Shown: piece by piece, positions 24,901 through 37,163 of the stretch
How positions within the stretch are numbered: position 1 is the first letter of the stretch
Layout: each line of letters starts with the position of its first letter
DNA from: Polyodon spathula
Taxonomy: Eukaryota; Chordata; Actinopteri; Acipenseriformes; Polyodontidae
Length of the DNA stretch: 64,000 nt
NCBI RefSeq assembly: GCF_017654505.1
Contig: NC_054559.1
Span: 20,246,825 to 20,310,824, forward strand
Reading direction: 5' to 3'
Made by a program: the position numbers and the translations under genes
The notes under the pieces: generated by a model
What the model saw: the letters and a program-made list of their open reading frames with translations, nothing else
The model's database searches: none
Told to the model about the DNA's origin: nothing

Positions 24901-27900
24901 GCACTAAACTGGCTCGTTACCTCTGAAATCATCACCATTCGTTTCATTTGAAAAGGAACACAACTAGTCGGCTTGCACTGCTGCTTTGGAATTAAAGCAG
25001 ATAACGCCGAGCTGCTGAAATGGATGCCACTACTCAAAGCAGGCAGGCCCCAGTACATCCAGCCTGCCAACAGACAGCCCACTCACATTAGCACTGACCC
25101 ACCCAGCGACGCGCTCACACATTCCTCAAGCTCACAGAAGGTCTACTTACTGAAGAAGGCAGGCCGGGAGGGACCTTTCGGATCTTTTTAGGCTGTCCAT
25201 CTGAAACAAACAAACAAATTCAGCAAACCTTTGGGCTAAAATCTTAAATACACACAAGAAACCAAGCGATAGTGGGCAGTAGTTTTAAAATTCCGATGCT
25301 CTCGTCAGAATGACCAACTGATTTTCATACAAGTTTTTATCATTAGAATGGTATGATTCAATGTTAAACTTCAAGGCCTTGCTTCTCCCCACCCTCACCT
25401 ATGTTGTTGTCAGCCGGCCGTCGACGTGGGTTGCTGGGGTATGAGGAGTAGTACTGAGAGCCTGCCTTCATGCCAGAGGGAGACAGGGCATCTGGGCTGG
25501 GCATCGCCATCTCACTGGAAAGGAAGCCAGCCTAGAGAGGGGAGAGGAGAGATTATAGCAGTGAGGGTCAGGTAAGAAGGTCGACCACAAAACATAGAAC
25601 TTGCACTCCTCAGAATATATATATATATATTTTTTTTTTTAACACATACCTAATGCAAACTCTGAGCCATCTTAGTTGTATCATTTCACAAATCTTAGCC
25701 ATTTAAAAGGTTACAGACAGACCAACTTTGGGAAATGAACTTGTCATCCACACAATCAAAGATGTCTGACCTACAAAGCTTAAAAAATGCTGCATGGTAA
25801 ACAGAATTGCAAAATGGTCCCTCTTTAAAAGATGACAAAGAAAGCACAAGAGCTGCGTGAGAGGGCGTAGTGTCAGAAGACCCAGCTCAAGGCCCCTGGA
25901 TAAGCAGGGAGGGAGGGAGTGCCAGCGTTCGCCCCCGCATTCTCCCACACCCTCGGGCCGGGGGGCTCGCTGCTCTTCTGGATTGAAGCTGCCATTTTTG
26001 GCACAGGGCCAAGTGGTAACATTTTTGGCAGAGAAAAAAGGGGCCTTCAATCTGGTCTGGCTCTAAAAACCCACACAGCTGTCTCAGGCAGCGGAAGCCC
26101 CCAGCATTACAATGGGAGGAAATTCTGACATAGTGGTGTAAAATTAAAACAAAATGACGGAGGAACAAGGAGTTTTTTTTTGTTTTTGCTTATTGAGGTC
26201 CCTGTAAGGTTTGGAAAAAACACAAAACAAACAGGAGGTGAAACACTAACTGGGACAATGGAGGTGGAGGAGTGACAGGGAAACCCTGGGGCCACAGAGA
26301 CCCACATGTCAGCAAGGACTGCTGGCACGGAGACGCACTCTTACAGAAACAGCCAGGAAAGTATAGGCTACATCACACACATATTTGCCACATTTACATG
26401 CTTGCCTACCTGGCTAATTCCAGACATTCCACCTTCTCTTCCAAATGGTGAATATGTTTTACCTGTAGGGAGAAGAAAACCAAACAATGAGGTGTGTGCA
26501 CATTTGACCTTTCTGCTTGTTTACAATCTCCCACAGGTCAATAAACTTGGACAACTGTTGACATCTTGCACTCTATATTACACGATTGTGAGAGATTGTT
26601 ACCATGGCAGTCTATCTTCCAGGAAAGCACTTGAAACCGGTCAGGTCAGAGCACGTTTCTCTCCGTTACCAAATTAGCAAAACAGGAAAGCCTGGCTGCA
26701 TTTTAACAGGGTTACTAATGAAAGCTGGATATTCTAGAATAGACTTTGGCTATCCTCCTTGGTTTTGATTTGAAAGCATTATCCTACTTGTTAACCTTTA
26801 GAAGAAAAAGACAGAAATATCCAAAAACACACAAGCTAAGAGAATGGTATCCATTTATTTATTTGAAATAGCGACACGCAAAAAAAGGCATAAATTAGGA
26901 TGTTAAATACACACACACCAAATGTAATTAAATAAAATCTCTTGCACTCTCTCACTGCGATGGGTAGCAGGTGCAGTCCAGCCTTGGCACTGCCTTTGCC
27001 ATTTCCCCCGAACCCGCAGGGAATTTGCACATGAATACCCTTAAATTACCCTGAGCTGAGCTCCACCAGGACTGAGCAGCGGCGCGACAGACTCTGCAGG
27101 GTTTGCCCTCTCCTGACAGCTCTTTTTATCCCTTCCCCCTCACCCACAAGGAGGGCCGGGTACACACTGGCAGGGAAAGCCACAGCCACACAGGCTGGGG
27201 AGAGGCAATTAGGGGGACCCCCACTATCCTCTAATTATCTTAATTAGGGAGAAACCTGCTGAGCAAGTAGGAAAGGGGCTGTCTAAGGGAGGTGGGAGCC
27301 ACTTCAATTCAACAGAACCTGAAACCTCAAACCACTACAGCATTCAGGTCTGCCCCCCAAAAGTAACTCACTGATGCCCCGCATGTCCCAGTCAGTATCT
27401 GCTAAGCGGTACACACTGCACTACCAGTGGAGGATTCCCCCAAACCCCCCTTTCACATTCCACCAAGACTCAAACCAACAGCCACTTTCTACCCAATTAC
27501 AACTATTAATAGACTCAAGAAACAACTTGAGAAAGCAGCAGGCTCCATCCCCCCTACCATTTGCTGCATAACTCTTACCTGCCTGTCCCATAAACATTCA
27601 CTCAGACAGCGACTGTGGGGGGAACAATTCAAGTGAAAGTCATGCAGAGCAAAGACAGCTGGGCTGTGTGGGAAGCTCTGCCGGGGACCTACACAGACCT
27701 TGTTGGTAATTAAGGTAAATGACTCTTTTGTTTTCCCCCAGACACCACATTGGATACAAGGTGTGCCCTTCTCCCCCCCCAAAAAAAGAGCGCTATGAGA
27801 TACTTACCAACTAAACCCGAGCCGAGGAAGGGCGAGGAAGCAAGTCCTTCGTGTTCGTTGTAATGAGAGCCTTCTCCATAACCCTAAAGCAAAATCTGGA

Positions 27901-30900
27901 TTAGTGACCAGAAACAGGAGTCATTCAAACGCAATGACATGCTTAGCAGCCATATGGCCAGTGAGGATTCGTTAGAACGTCCTGAAACCCAATTCCCAGG
28001 CTCTGTTCTCTGACACTGTCAGCACTGTACTTGTATATTTTTGCATTTCATATTTTTACAATGCTGTAAAAACATCTACACATGTTTGTTGCACCGAACA
28101 CTAAAGTGTTTGTAAAAAAAAAAAAAAAAAAAAAAACAAAAAAAAAAAAAAACAAATTAGAGAATTGTCTGCAAAGTCAATACAGCAAAATTCTGTACAG
28201 GGGAAATCCAGACAATTATTTGCAGAAGGAAAGTGGGGGCGTTTGTTTTTTCCTTCTTAAGGACAATGTAAGGGGGCTGCACACAGACAGTGTTAACCTG
28301 ACAGAGCTGTGCTATGCCCTGTTAGCTGAGCTATAAACACAGACAGGTTTGGTGGTCTGCACAGGCTGCAGTCAGGACAGTGAAGATAAGGCCAGACCTA
28401 TATTTGAACAGCTAGCAACCCAAAGCACAACACAAAATGGGAAACTTGTGGACATGTACCCTCCCCTGATGGAAAGAGGGGCTGTTCTGTTCTCCTGGTC
28501 CCCAGGATCCTGACCCGGACCGTTCATCCAAACCTGAAAAGGAACAAACAGAAACATTACAAAGTGTTCAGGAAGCCTTCCTCCTGTGAAGCCATGTCTG
28601 CAGCAATGACTCGTCGCTACGAAGCACGAGTGAAGAAATGAGACTTTGCAAATCAAACGCCACTGATCCAGCCACGCATTCATTTGCAAGTATGACATTC
28701 ATAATTTTATTTTATTTATTTTTTTAATAAATGAGCTTTCAGCCTTCTAGCAGGCCCTGTCCTGAGCGGCTGGCTGACAGGTGGTTTAAAAACACAGCAC
28801 TACCAGCTACTGGGCCCTTTTTCACAAGCAGGGTTGCAGTATTCGGCATTCATAATTACACTTTTCAGACTTAATTACACCAGGGCCATGTAATCCTGGT
28901 GGATCTTGGGCTACATGCAGTTGAAGCCACTCAATACAATGACTCTGATAGGGGCTAGAGAGTAAGTCTGTGCATGGTCTTTATTCTCCAAGCCCTCAGC
29001 TCTTACCACCCTGTATCTCTCGTTGCACAGCAAGTCAGATTCACCACCTTGTGACGCATCCACAAACCTTACATTACTGCACAGAGTACCCAAACAGTGC
29101 TTGAAATAGAGTTGGAAAATGACCATAACAGTTTCATGTGAATCCCAAAAGATCACTACTGCACAGATCTAAAGCAAGCCAGCAATCCAGCATTAGGGGA
29201 TAAAGACTGGATTAGGGGTTACTGGCAAACTATCTCAAATGAAAACCAACAGCAAAACAATAATTTGCAACCTGTCTGTCTGATGGGTTTAATCCAGTCC
29301 AGCAGGTGTGCACTGTGTTAATTTATCATGCAGAACAATAAACATGTACAATTACTATGTTTAGGGCTTCTAATATGAATACTACCTACTTGTGGAAACA
29401 ATGAGATGTGCATTATTGTGCTGCTTTCATTTCTATAGCTCCCTTCCCTGACATGCATATTCACCTTCACAGACTTCACCATTTAAAAGCCTTATTTTTA
29501 AAATGTTTTCACTTCAATGATCGCTAGAACAGACATTTGTCATAAAATTCCACCTCCCAATTCCGCTGCCTTTTGTGCTGCAGCCGACAAGGGTCTCTGG
29601 GGAGACTAGGCTTAATTGCATCCTCATTTACATAGCTGTGCATATTAATGTGCTCTGCTGATGAATATTCATAACATCTTTTGATTTTGTTTTCTTAAGA
29701 TGAGCAACTGGAGAGATTGCTGTTAACAGCACTGCGTAAAACACACAGGCCAGGCCAGAGAGCCAACTTTGCATTTATAAAGGGGAGAATCTTAGGATGG
29801 GGAAGTTAATGAGGGTGAGGGACTTCAGAGTTCCTGGAACCGAACAGCGTTGAGGCTATTCTGCAACTTGCAGTTTTCACAGGATCACTGCGGAATATCT
29901 ATTCGTGTGCAATTAGCTAAAATCTTTTGAAAAAAAGTGATTAGTTTTCAAAAGGCAAAACTGAAGGGGAAAATGCATGCCACTACTGTGGGAGCTGTGA
30001 AATCTGCTTGCGCTGTGCATTTCAGGCTCTCCAGTAAGTAAGGAGGGAGAGTAAGTGAGAAAGGTTTAATTGTGCATAATAATGACTACTTATGCATATT
30101 CATGAGGTTTTTCATTTTGATTCCTAATTAAAACAGTTCTAATATCATTACTAGATATAGGCATTGTAGAATACGCAAGGACATGTACTCAATAGCAATC
30201 AGAGTTAATGCTTCTCAGATTTCTTCACTGTACTTCAAAACACCTTCAATGACACGATTTCACCAACAACAGTCCTGGTAAAATACAAATTCAGCACAGC
30301 AGTGCAGGGGCATGAGAAACAGGGAATGGGAAAGTGGAAGCAGCCCAGACTAGCAATACAAAGAACACGCTTTGGAATCTGCTCTGAACTGTGATTGGTG
30401 CTACAGTATAACCCTACAGAAAATAAACACAAAATGAAAAGAAAGCCTACGACAATCCTGACCATGCGCGTCTGGAACCAGCGCAGAAGGCACCACCAGA
30501 TAGGCTGCACCCTCTTTTATAAAAGAGATGACAAAGAATATGCCAAAACTGAGTTTTTATACTACAATATAGTAGCTTAAAATAGCATAAAAATCTACAA
30601 AAACCTATCAAATCTGGAGGCCATAGACACTTGATTAAAAGAGGTGTGCACTAGCCGACAGCCTGGTCAGCTCTCACTATAGAGTCCATTCACAGAGCGG
30701 CACTAGCAGTGAAACCCCTCATGGAATCTCAAACTTGATGTTAAAGGGTTTTCAGAAGTCATGACACCAGACACCCCTGAGTGTCATGCATCCAATCACA
30801 GACCTGAATGACACTGCAGCACTGGAATGTGACCTTCCACAAAAAAAACACCCTTTCCCTCCTAAACATCCCCAAGAGGGTTAGTGAATAGTTTATCAAA

Positions 30901-33900
30901 CTGCAGGCAAGGTCTGGGGAACTCAACCTGCTGGAAAACAGGACTGCACAACAAGACTTCAGGGTTTTTAGTTGTTTTTTTTGCTACCTCAGTCCATTAC
31001 TACCACTCTGTCTTCTCCCAACTTCACTGAAAAAGCAACATTAATCTTATTAGTTTTCTTTGGTTTAACTTTCCCAGGGAAAGAGAATGGATGCACGCCA
31101 AATGCGTCTCCAACTTTAAACGGTGTTAACTTCTATCCCTAATACTACTGTGTGTTAGGAGACTGGACCTGAAAATGAGACAATGAAGAGCAGGTGAACA
31201 AAAAAAAGCCACACTAACAGTTCTTCTATACCAGAAACCGGTGAATGAGCCAACATAGGGAGGACTGACCTCCACAGAAACCACTATTATGACCACTCTC
31301 CACTTTCCTGGGCTGCAAACATGCATTTTAAACAAAGTATTCTCTACAGCTTACAAGCCACAGTGCAAGACTGCGGCGCGCACATACAGATAAACACCAG
31401 CGCACACAACACAGAACCTCTCATTCCTCAGCACCAACCACTAGACCAACTAAGCTGGCCTGATCCTCTGGGGGGAAAAAAGAAAAGGTTTACATGAAGT
31501 AAAACCACCGCAAAACCCTGAGCTTCCTGTCCTTTATACTAGAGTCTTGGGACTCAAACAGGGAAAACAGCAAAGGGGAGTCAAAACGAGAGGGTCGGGT
31601 CACGTGTCCAAGCATGAGTCACAGCAAGTGAAGTGGGAGTCATTCATGTCTCTTCTAAACAAAGCCTGGGCTGCAATTGGAGGAAGCGATGGTGGAAAAG
31701 GCAAGTCAGACTGTGACTCACGCTGCTGTATCTCACAGTATTCAACAGACTCTGATTAAGGGGCTGAAACAGTCTCAACACTTATACTTACACACTGTAG
31801 GAGACAAAGGGATTAGTATATTCAGCCCTTTGGACCTAGAATAAAAAAATAAATAAAAATGTGGAACAGCATCAGCTTAAACTTCTGCTCCATACTGCAC
31901 AGATCTCCAAAAATAATAATAAGATCAGAGACTGTGAAGACTTGCCCATTGGACATTGTGTTGCCACTGTAGAAAAGTCAATGAGTTTGTTATTTAAAAG
32001 GGTTAGCAATACTACCAGAAAGCTTTTTTTTTTTTTTTTTAAAAAAGCACTATTTCAAGACAGAAACTGCCTGCAGGTTCTCCCTCTTCTGCCTTTTAAC
32101 CCACACTTTTGACTAAAAATACCTTTCAATCTCAGTTTCATCTTTTTGATAAATGAAACTAGAAACTATGGGTACGAATGCGAGCACAGGGTTTCCCCGA
32201 GCTCCGAGCAACCGGCTCAAGCTCCCCGCTATGCACACACACATTCAGCTCAGCTGTTCTTATTGAAGGTCTCTCTCGCACTGCCAGGTTCACATAAACC
32301 TACCTTTACATGTTTTCTACTCTTCAGTTTTAAATTAAAAAAAACATGTTTTTAGCTCCTGCCAAACAGAGCCCAAGCAACTCAATTGAGTAAACGTTTC
32401 TAAGCGGATTGATTTTGGCCTTGAAAGCTACTCTGTATAATCCTAGCTATTTATTATTATTTAAACATTCAAAAATCTCTGTATGAAGGCCACCAGGTGC
32501 AAGCTATATAATAACAATAGCAATGTGGTGGCGATAGTGGCAGCTTCTTCAATCACAAATGTAGAAACCATTCTGCTAGGTTCTCACAATTAAACAAGTC
32601 ACAGTAATCTCAAGTAGCAACAACACAAACGGAAGATGCAACATGCTGCAGATGGCACTGCTCCTGCTCGAGTGCTGCAGGTTACAGCACTCCCAGTCAC
32701 ACAGTGGCTGCTCTGAGTTTCCTGGCAGCAGTCCTTGGTACCGGTGGTGCCCGGTGACGATTCCCAGACTCCTCCGGCCTCACACCTACCCTGGTCCTTG
32801 ACGAAAGCACAGCAGCTGCAGAGGTGCCCAGGTAAGCGCCTGCACAATGCTTATTCAGCGGTCACTGAAACGGCTCAACTGAGGTGTTGTTGCAGATTAG
32901 CAGGGAAACGTGTGAAAAGCACAGCTCTTCTCTGTAACTGCTCCTCGGACTACTTCCTGAAGGACAGGGCCCCTGGGGAGAAGCTCTGATCAGGGACTCA
33001 CAAACTGCTCACCTTCTCTTCCCCTGCTTTAATTCTTCGGAAGGATTTTCACACTAGGGGGTCCCTTTGAGAAAAACCTCATTCCCAAACCAAGTGAGAA
33101 GGGGGGCTGCGAAACCCTTCTAGTGCAAAACAGTGGGGCACATCTCAAACAAGACCACTACTCTTCCTTGTTTGTATAAAATAGTGTGTTTGTGTGAAGG
33201 GAAGGGGAGGGTCGGAGGCCTGAAATAGGTGCTAACCGGAGTTCACAATTCTGACTCCTATTAGCACTGGTCCCCCTTTTTCATACTTTCTCACTTAATT
33301 TAGCACAGCACCATAGATCAAAACAAAGCAAACCCTTGTTTTCTGGTATCTAACACTTTCCTGTGCTGCAGGAGATTGAAAAACAGTCTTGAAAAAGTCT
33401 TTGAAAACCAGCATATTCCAAATTAAAAAGGTATCAATTACAAAAAGACAAAAGATTCAAACACCGGGCAATCTTCAATACTAGCACAGTGTAGCTTGCA
33501 GAAAGTACCAGCGAAGAGGTACCCCCTGGAACAGAGGCCAGGATTCCACACTTCTACCACAGCAGGACACAGGCCCACAAACTAGCTGCCCAGCTACTAC
33601 TAACTTCAACATTTCTCTGGCTCAGTGCTGCAAACTTGCTTCAAAACACCCCACCTGCTTTCCCTCGATTAGGATTCCAAAGCCCCAGCCAAAGTGATGT
33701 AATGCAGCTACAAACAAAATGTTCAAAAGAGACCCAACTGCCTGCAGGGCGAACAAATTGCTTTGTTTTACAGGCTTGGAACCATAAAAACCTCCAAACT
33801 GCTGAATGCAAGAGCGTGTCCTGGCTTTCAACAGAAACAGGCTGGCCCCCACCCACAGCTCTCAGAGCAAAGCCTGATCAAAGCAAGCAGCAGCGCACCC

Positions 33901-36325
33901 TTAAACCTCCAACAACCATTACAAACACCAGCGAAGTGCAAAACGCAGAGCAGCAGGGAATCTGGGGCGGGAGAGCTACCGTCCAGCCTTCATTTAGTTT
34001 GTTTTGATTCCTTCATTATTAGTCACCTCATTTATGTATGAGATTGCCCATGACCTACACAAAACAAGCTGCTCAAATAAAGCAGAGTACGACAGCTGTA
34101 AAAGGACTTGAGACAGAATAGAAAACTTCAAAACACACACACAATACAGCCGTCTCACATTTACAGTATAATAGTTTCCAATTTACACACCAAGAGTCAG
34201 ACATCAGGGTAATTCAAATGCACAATGCAATGAAGTGTTCTCGGCCCGCTGTTCTGGTTCAGTGTGAACGTGGATTTTTCTTCCACAGTGTTTTGACAGG
34301 TCTCCTTGCACGGCATGTTTCATCTGAGAGTCTAAGGGAGAGAATTCCCTTTGCAGGACGCAGTGTGTACTCAACCTGGCTTTGATCATTTTCAGAGTCA
34401 ACAAACTTCCTTTCAACAGGTAGATCACACACGGGCACACACACACACAGGCAAGGACTAGACAGCAATACAGGAAGACAAAGGGTAAATCTCATAGACA
34501 GATATACATAAAAGAACAAGAGATTAAAACATTAACTCAAAAGCAAGATGCATGCAGTAACACGACCCCCCCCCCCACACACACACACTTTAACAGGCAA
34601 GCATTGAAAACACATTAAAACCTGGAATGCCTACCTGATCCTCCAAACTGGCTGCTTGCGAGGGTGGTTGGCCTGTTCTTTCCATTAGCGACAGGAGGAG
34701 CAAACATCTGCAAAAACAAAAGAGTGACAGATCCCGAATTACAAGGTGCCCCTTCTGTTCTACCCGTTTCAGACAGTATTAGCCCACTGCAAGGCAGAAG
34801 CAGTTTAAATATAGAATCTGCTGCCCCCAAGACCCCAGTACTCAGATCAGAGTTATTAGACTGGCTCAGCCTGCCTGCCACTCCTCGCTGCAGCACGTCA
34901 CTGGATAGGAAGCGGCTAATTGCCCTTCGCAAAACCAGCCTTCTGTGACGAAAATGAACTGGAAAGTCCTTTAATAGGATAATGACAGTAATTTGGGGCA
35001 GAGTGGCAAAATCTTTTTCAAAACACACTCAACCCTGTAATTCATCACAGGCCAGCTGAAATACAGGTCCTTATCTCAATATTAAAAAGCCACCCCCCAA
35101 AGGTAACCAATGTAAAATGGTGGATAACATTCTCCAAATACTTCTTTTTAATATTAGTACAAGTCAGAATTCCTCTCTTCAAGCCCAACTAATTCAGTGT
35201 TACAAAACACCAACCAAAAACACTTGATACATTTAAATACAACTGGAAACTGCCAGCATTTTTTGCATCACTTTGTTGGAGACAACTCTGATAGCAATAG
35301 CAACTTATGAAGACGACACTCAGAATAAACCTCAAATAACTACAAAACAGGGAGGTGCCCAAACACATTTAATAAAGAGGATGACCACGTGGCTACAAGC
35401 TGGAAGGCTGCTCTGGGCTCATACCCTGTGGTTTCACTGTCCACTATCTGCATACAGGACCGACTCCTATCAGAAAGACTCCTTCTGCTTGATCGGTTAT
35501 CTGTGTTGCATTTGAAGAGATCCCCCGACACTGATAATAATGTGAACTGTTCAAGCAATAAACAGGGGCCTATAACCAGCAAGCGTGCCAACTGGAGAAT
35601 CTCAAAGACTGGACAGCACATTCCAGGTGCTACTCAAAGCAAAATTACGAGAACGCTCCAAGTTTTGCTGCATCCCAGCCACCCAACAAAAAGCCCCCCC
35701 CCACCCAGACAGATGCCAGTTTGACTACAACTAGGAGATTGCACTCTTACTGGTAGCATCTAGATTGCACAAGGGATGCCATTTACCATCCACCCCCCCT
35801 TACTGATCACCTCCCAAACAAGGAGGCCATCTAGCACGACAGAAACGTACATTTCCATGATTCGAGGATTTTCTTTATATACAGCACATTGTTCAAACAT
35901 CATTTCAAATAAACAGTAGTTTAACCCCGTGAGGGCTCATGCAATCAATTTGCTTTTGGCAAGGCAATTCTTTGAGCATGCACAGTCATTCCCAGTGAGG
36001 CTCCGTCTACATCAACAAAGGAGGAGAACTTAATGCAAGAAAAAGAAAAATAATTCAGTGAAATAATGAATAAAATTGGAATTAAAAAAAAAAAAAAAAA
36101 AGTTTGGCTGGTGTGGATTTTAAATCAAAATGAACTCTTCTAGACTTGACTCTATAAAACGAGCACCCAACTCCTCCCCGCCCCTATATATGAAACGCAA
36201 GATGCCCCGATAAGGTTCAGCCCCGGCCCCACCCGCTCGCTTACCGCACTGAAATCCAGGAGGTCACTCAGTTCCTTGTCTGTTCCCACTGCAGCCATTC
36301 TCTGCTGCTGCTGCTGTTGGTTCAT
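21846..36325 (-). CDS. tcf3: E-protein transcription factor TCF3/E2A, N-terminal 292 codons (3' half missing)
   Basis: Class I bHLH factor that binds CANNTG E-boxes, dimerising with tissue-specific bHLH proteins. Ten coding exons join in phase to 877 nt. The start is [20 protein letters not shown] followed by DLLDFS, the AD1 activation motif that recruits CBP/p300. TCF3-type sequence follows: [52 protein letters not shown], a basic NLS-like PRRR...[27 protein letters not shown] and [20 protein letters not shown] and SPSGMK favour TCF3 over TCF4/TCF12. The second activation domain, the bHLH (around residue 550 in human) and the stop are absent; below 21,846 there is only 345 bp of unrecognised sequence, then the 500-N gap and mex3d. 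This is more likely an assembly loss than a truncated gene. Confidence 0.93.
22562..22677 (-). CDS. tcf3: tcf3 coding exon 9
   Basis: Encodes [20 protein letters not shown] and [12 protein letters not shown]. Acceptor CACAG|ACCCG, donor ATG|GTGAGT. Confidence 0.92.
23086..23185 (-). CDS. tcf3: tcf3 coding exon 8
   Basis: Encodes [20 protein letters not shown] and GYPGSFYMQ. Acceptor TTCAG|GTT, donor CAAG|GTGAGT. Confidence 0.92.
24590..24935 (+). mobile_element. Probable tRNA-derived SINE (MIR/CORE-SINE-like)
   Basis: Contains AGTGGTTACAG, GGGCTTTAAATCTCAGCTC and CCTTGGGCAAAATCCCTCAA in that order. This is the layout of MIR-type SINEs (box B-like segment, then the TTGGGCAA core). Lies in a tcf3 intron, antisense to the gene. 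Family assignment is from memory. Confidence 0.55.
25151..25200 (-). CDS. tcf3: tcf3 coding exon 7
   Basis: Encodes [17 protein letters not shown], the most conserved stretch of the E-protein N-terminal half. Donor TCA|GTAAGT. Confidence 0.94.
25399..25531 (-). CDS. tcf3: tcf3 coding exon 6
   Basis: Encodes [20 protein letters not shown] and the first part of the basic NLS-like region ([10 protein letters not shown]). Acceptor CTAG|GCT, donor ATAG|GTGAGG. Confidence 0.93.
26410..26462 (-). CDS. tcf3: tcf3 coding exon 5
   Basis: Encodes [17 protein letters not shown]. Acceptor CTACAG|GTAAAA, donor CAG|GTAGGC. Confidence 0.9.
27808..27883 (-). CDS. tcf3: tcf3 coding exon 4
   Basis: Encodes [20 protein letters not shown] and GSGLV. 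Acceptor TAG|GGT, donor GTTG|GTAAGT. Confidence 0.9.
28115..28152. repeat. Poly-A tracts
   Basis: Two A runs separated by a C in the intron between tcf3 coding exons 3 and 4. Confidence 0.9.
28460..28533 (-). CDS. tcf3: tcf3 coding exon 3
   Basis: Encodes [20 protein letters not shown] and FHQGR, aligning to the EDRPSSGSWGSGDQ block of TCF3. Donor AGG|GTACAT. Confidence 0.88.
28534..34634 (-). other. Large tcf3 intron (coding exon 2 to 3)
   Basis: About 6.1 kb without recognisable exons or strong simple repeats. ORFs of 60-120 codons here show no family resemblance. Confidence 0.7.
29440..30180. promoter_or_regulatory. Candidate conserved noncoding element in tcf3 intron
   Basis: Free of simple repeats, AT-rich, and dense in homeobox/POU-like words: GCATATTAATG, TGAATATTCAT, TTTGCAT, ATGCATATTCATGAG, CTAATTA. 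No ORF of note. The texture is that of vertebrate developmental enhancers; conservation has not been tested. Confidence 0.4.
34635..34707 (-). CDS. tcf3: tcf3 coding exon 2
   Basis: Encodes [20 protein letters not shown] then FGGS. Acceptor CAG|ATG, donor TCAG|GTAGGC. Confidence 0.93.
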
Positions 36326-36355
36326 GCCACACTTATGTCTCAGCCACTAACCACC
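36245..36355 (-). CDS. tcf3: tcf3 first coding exon (AD1)
   Basis: Acceptor TTTTTGTAG|GGTGG, 30 nt of 5' UTR, ATG at 36325-36323, donor GCG|GTAAGC. Encodes MNQ6[19 protein letters not shown]. Five CAG codons follow the first CAA (plus-strand CTG run 36303-36317). Confidence 0.93.
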
Positions 36356-37114
36356 CTACAAAAAGATTCAAAGATAGGCTGCCTATTATTATTATTGTAG
36401 CCAAACAGCGCATTAAAAAAAATTAGATAATAAATCTGATGGCAAAATTACTAATGGGCTTTATTTTTGGGGAGGGTGGGGGAGGGGGGGGGTTTGGTTT
36501 AAAAAATATAAATCACTTACAGTACAAAAAAATCTCTAAGATACAATGTGAGCCAGATCCCTGCTGGAGTGGAGACTAACACATCCTCTGAGTGCTGGGT
36601 AAGGTTGAGGGAAGGCAGGCAGGCGTGACACGGGTTAGTCCATTCCAGCAGGAATTCATGTGTTAGGCCAGTTTTATTTGTTATCGCCTGTGTAGGATTC
36701 TCTCTCTAACATTTTACAAAAAAAAAATGTCTTGTAAATTGAGTACTGTACACAAACGAGTATTTCTAGTGGGGCTTGGGTCGTGTGCTCGCCCCACCCC
36801 CCTCGTGCTGCAGTGCCTCCTGCTGGGAGAGGTGAGGAGGTCCCTACAGCTGCACCATCTCCTAGCCTGCCGTCGATTCTACAGCCCTGTTCTGGTTTAA
36901 CCAGCGAGGGCCAGGTCGTGTTCTAACACACCCCTCCTCATCATAGGGGAAAGGGACCCCCTCAAGCCGTGTAACACTAGATCTCATCATTGACAAATTC
37001 ACTAGAGTCACAATTCATGCAAGCCCTCCCCACCACAGGAGCAGAGGTTAATTACCCTGTTCCCGTTCTATATATCCAAAGAAAAGGACCGCTTTAAAAT
37101 GCACCAGTATAGAT

Positions 37115-37118
<4 letters not shown>

Positions 37119-37160
<42 letters not shown>
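37119..37160. repeat. Poly-A tract
   Basis: About 42 A on plus, in the region upstream of the tcf3 first coding exon. Confidence 0.95.

Positions 37161-37163
<3 letters not shown>

Noticed and set aside
21846..36325. Assignment to TCF4 or TCF12
   Set aside because: [22 protein letters not shown] and the [13 protein letters not shown] block fit TCF3 better, and the mex3d and zbtb7a neighbours agree.
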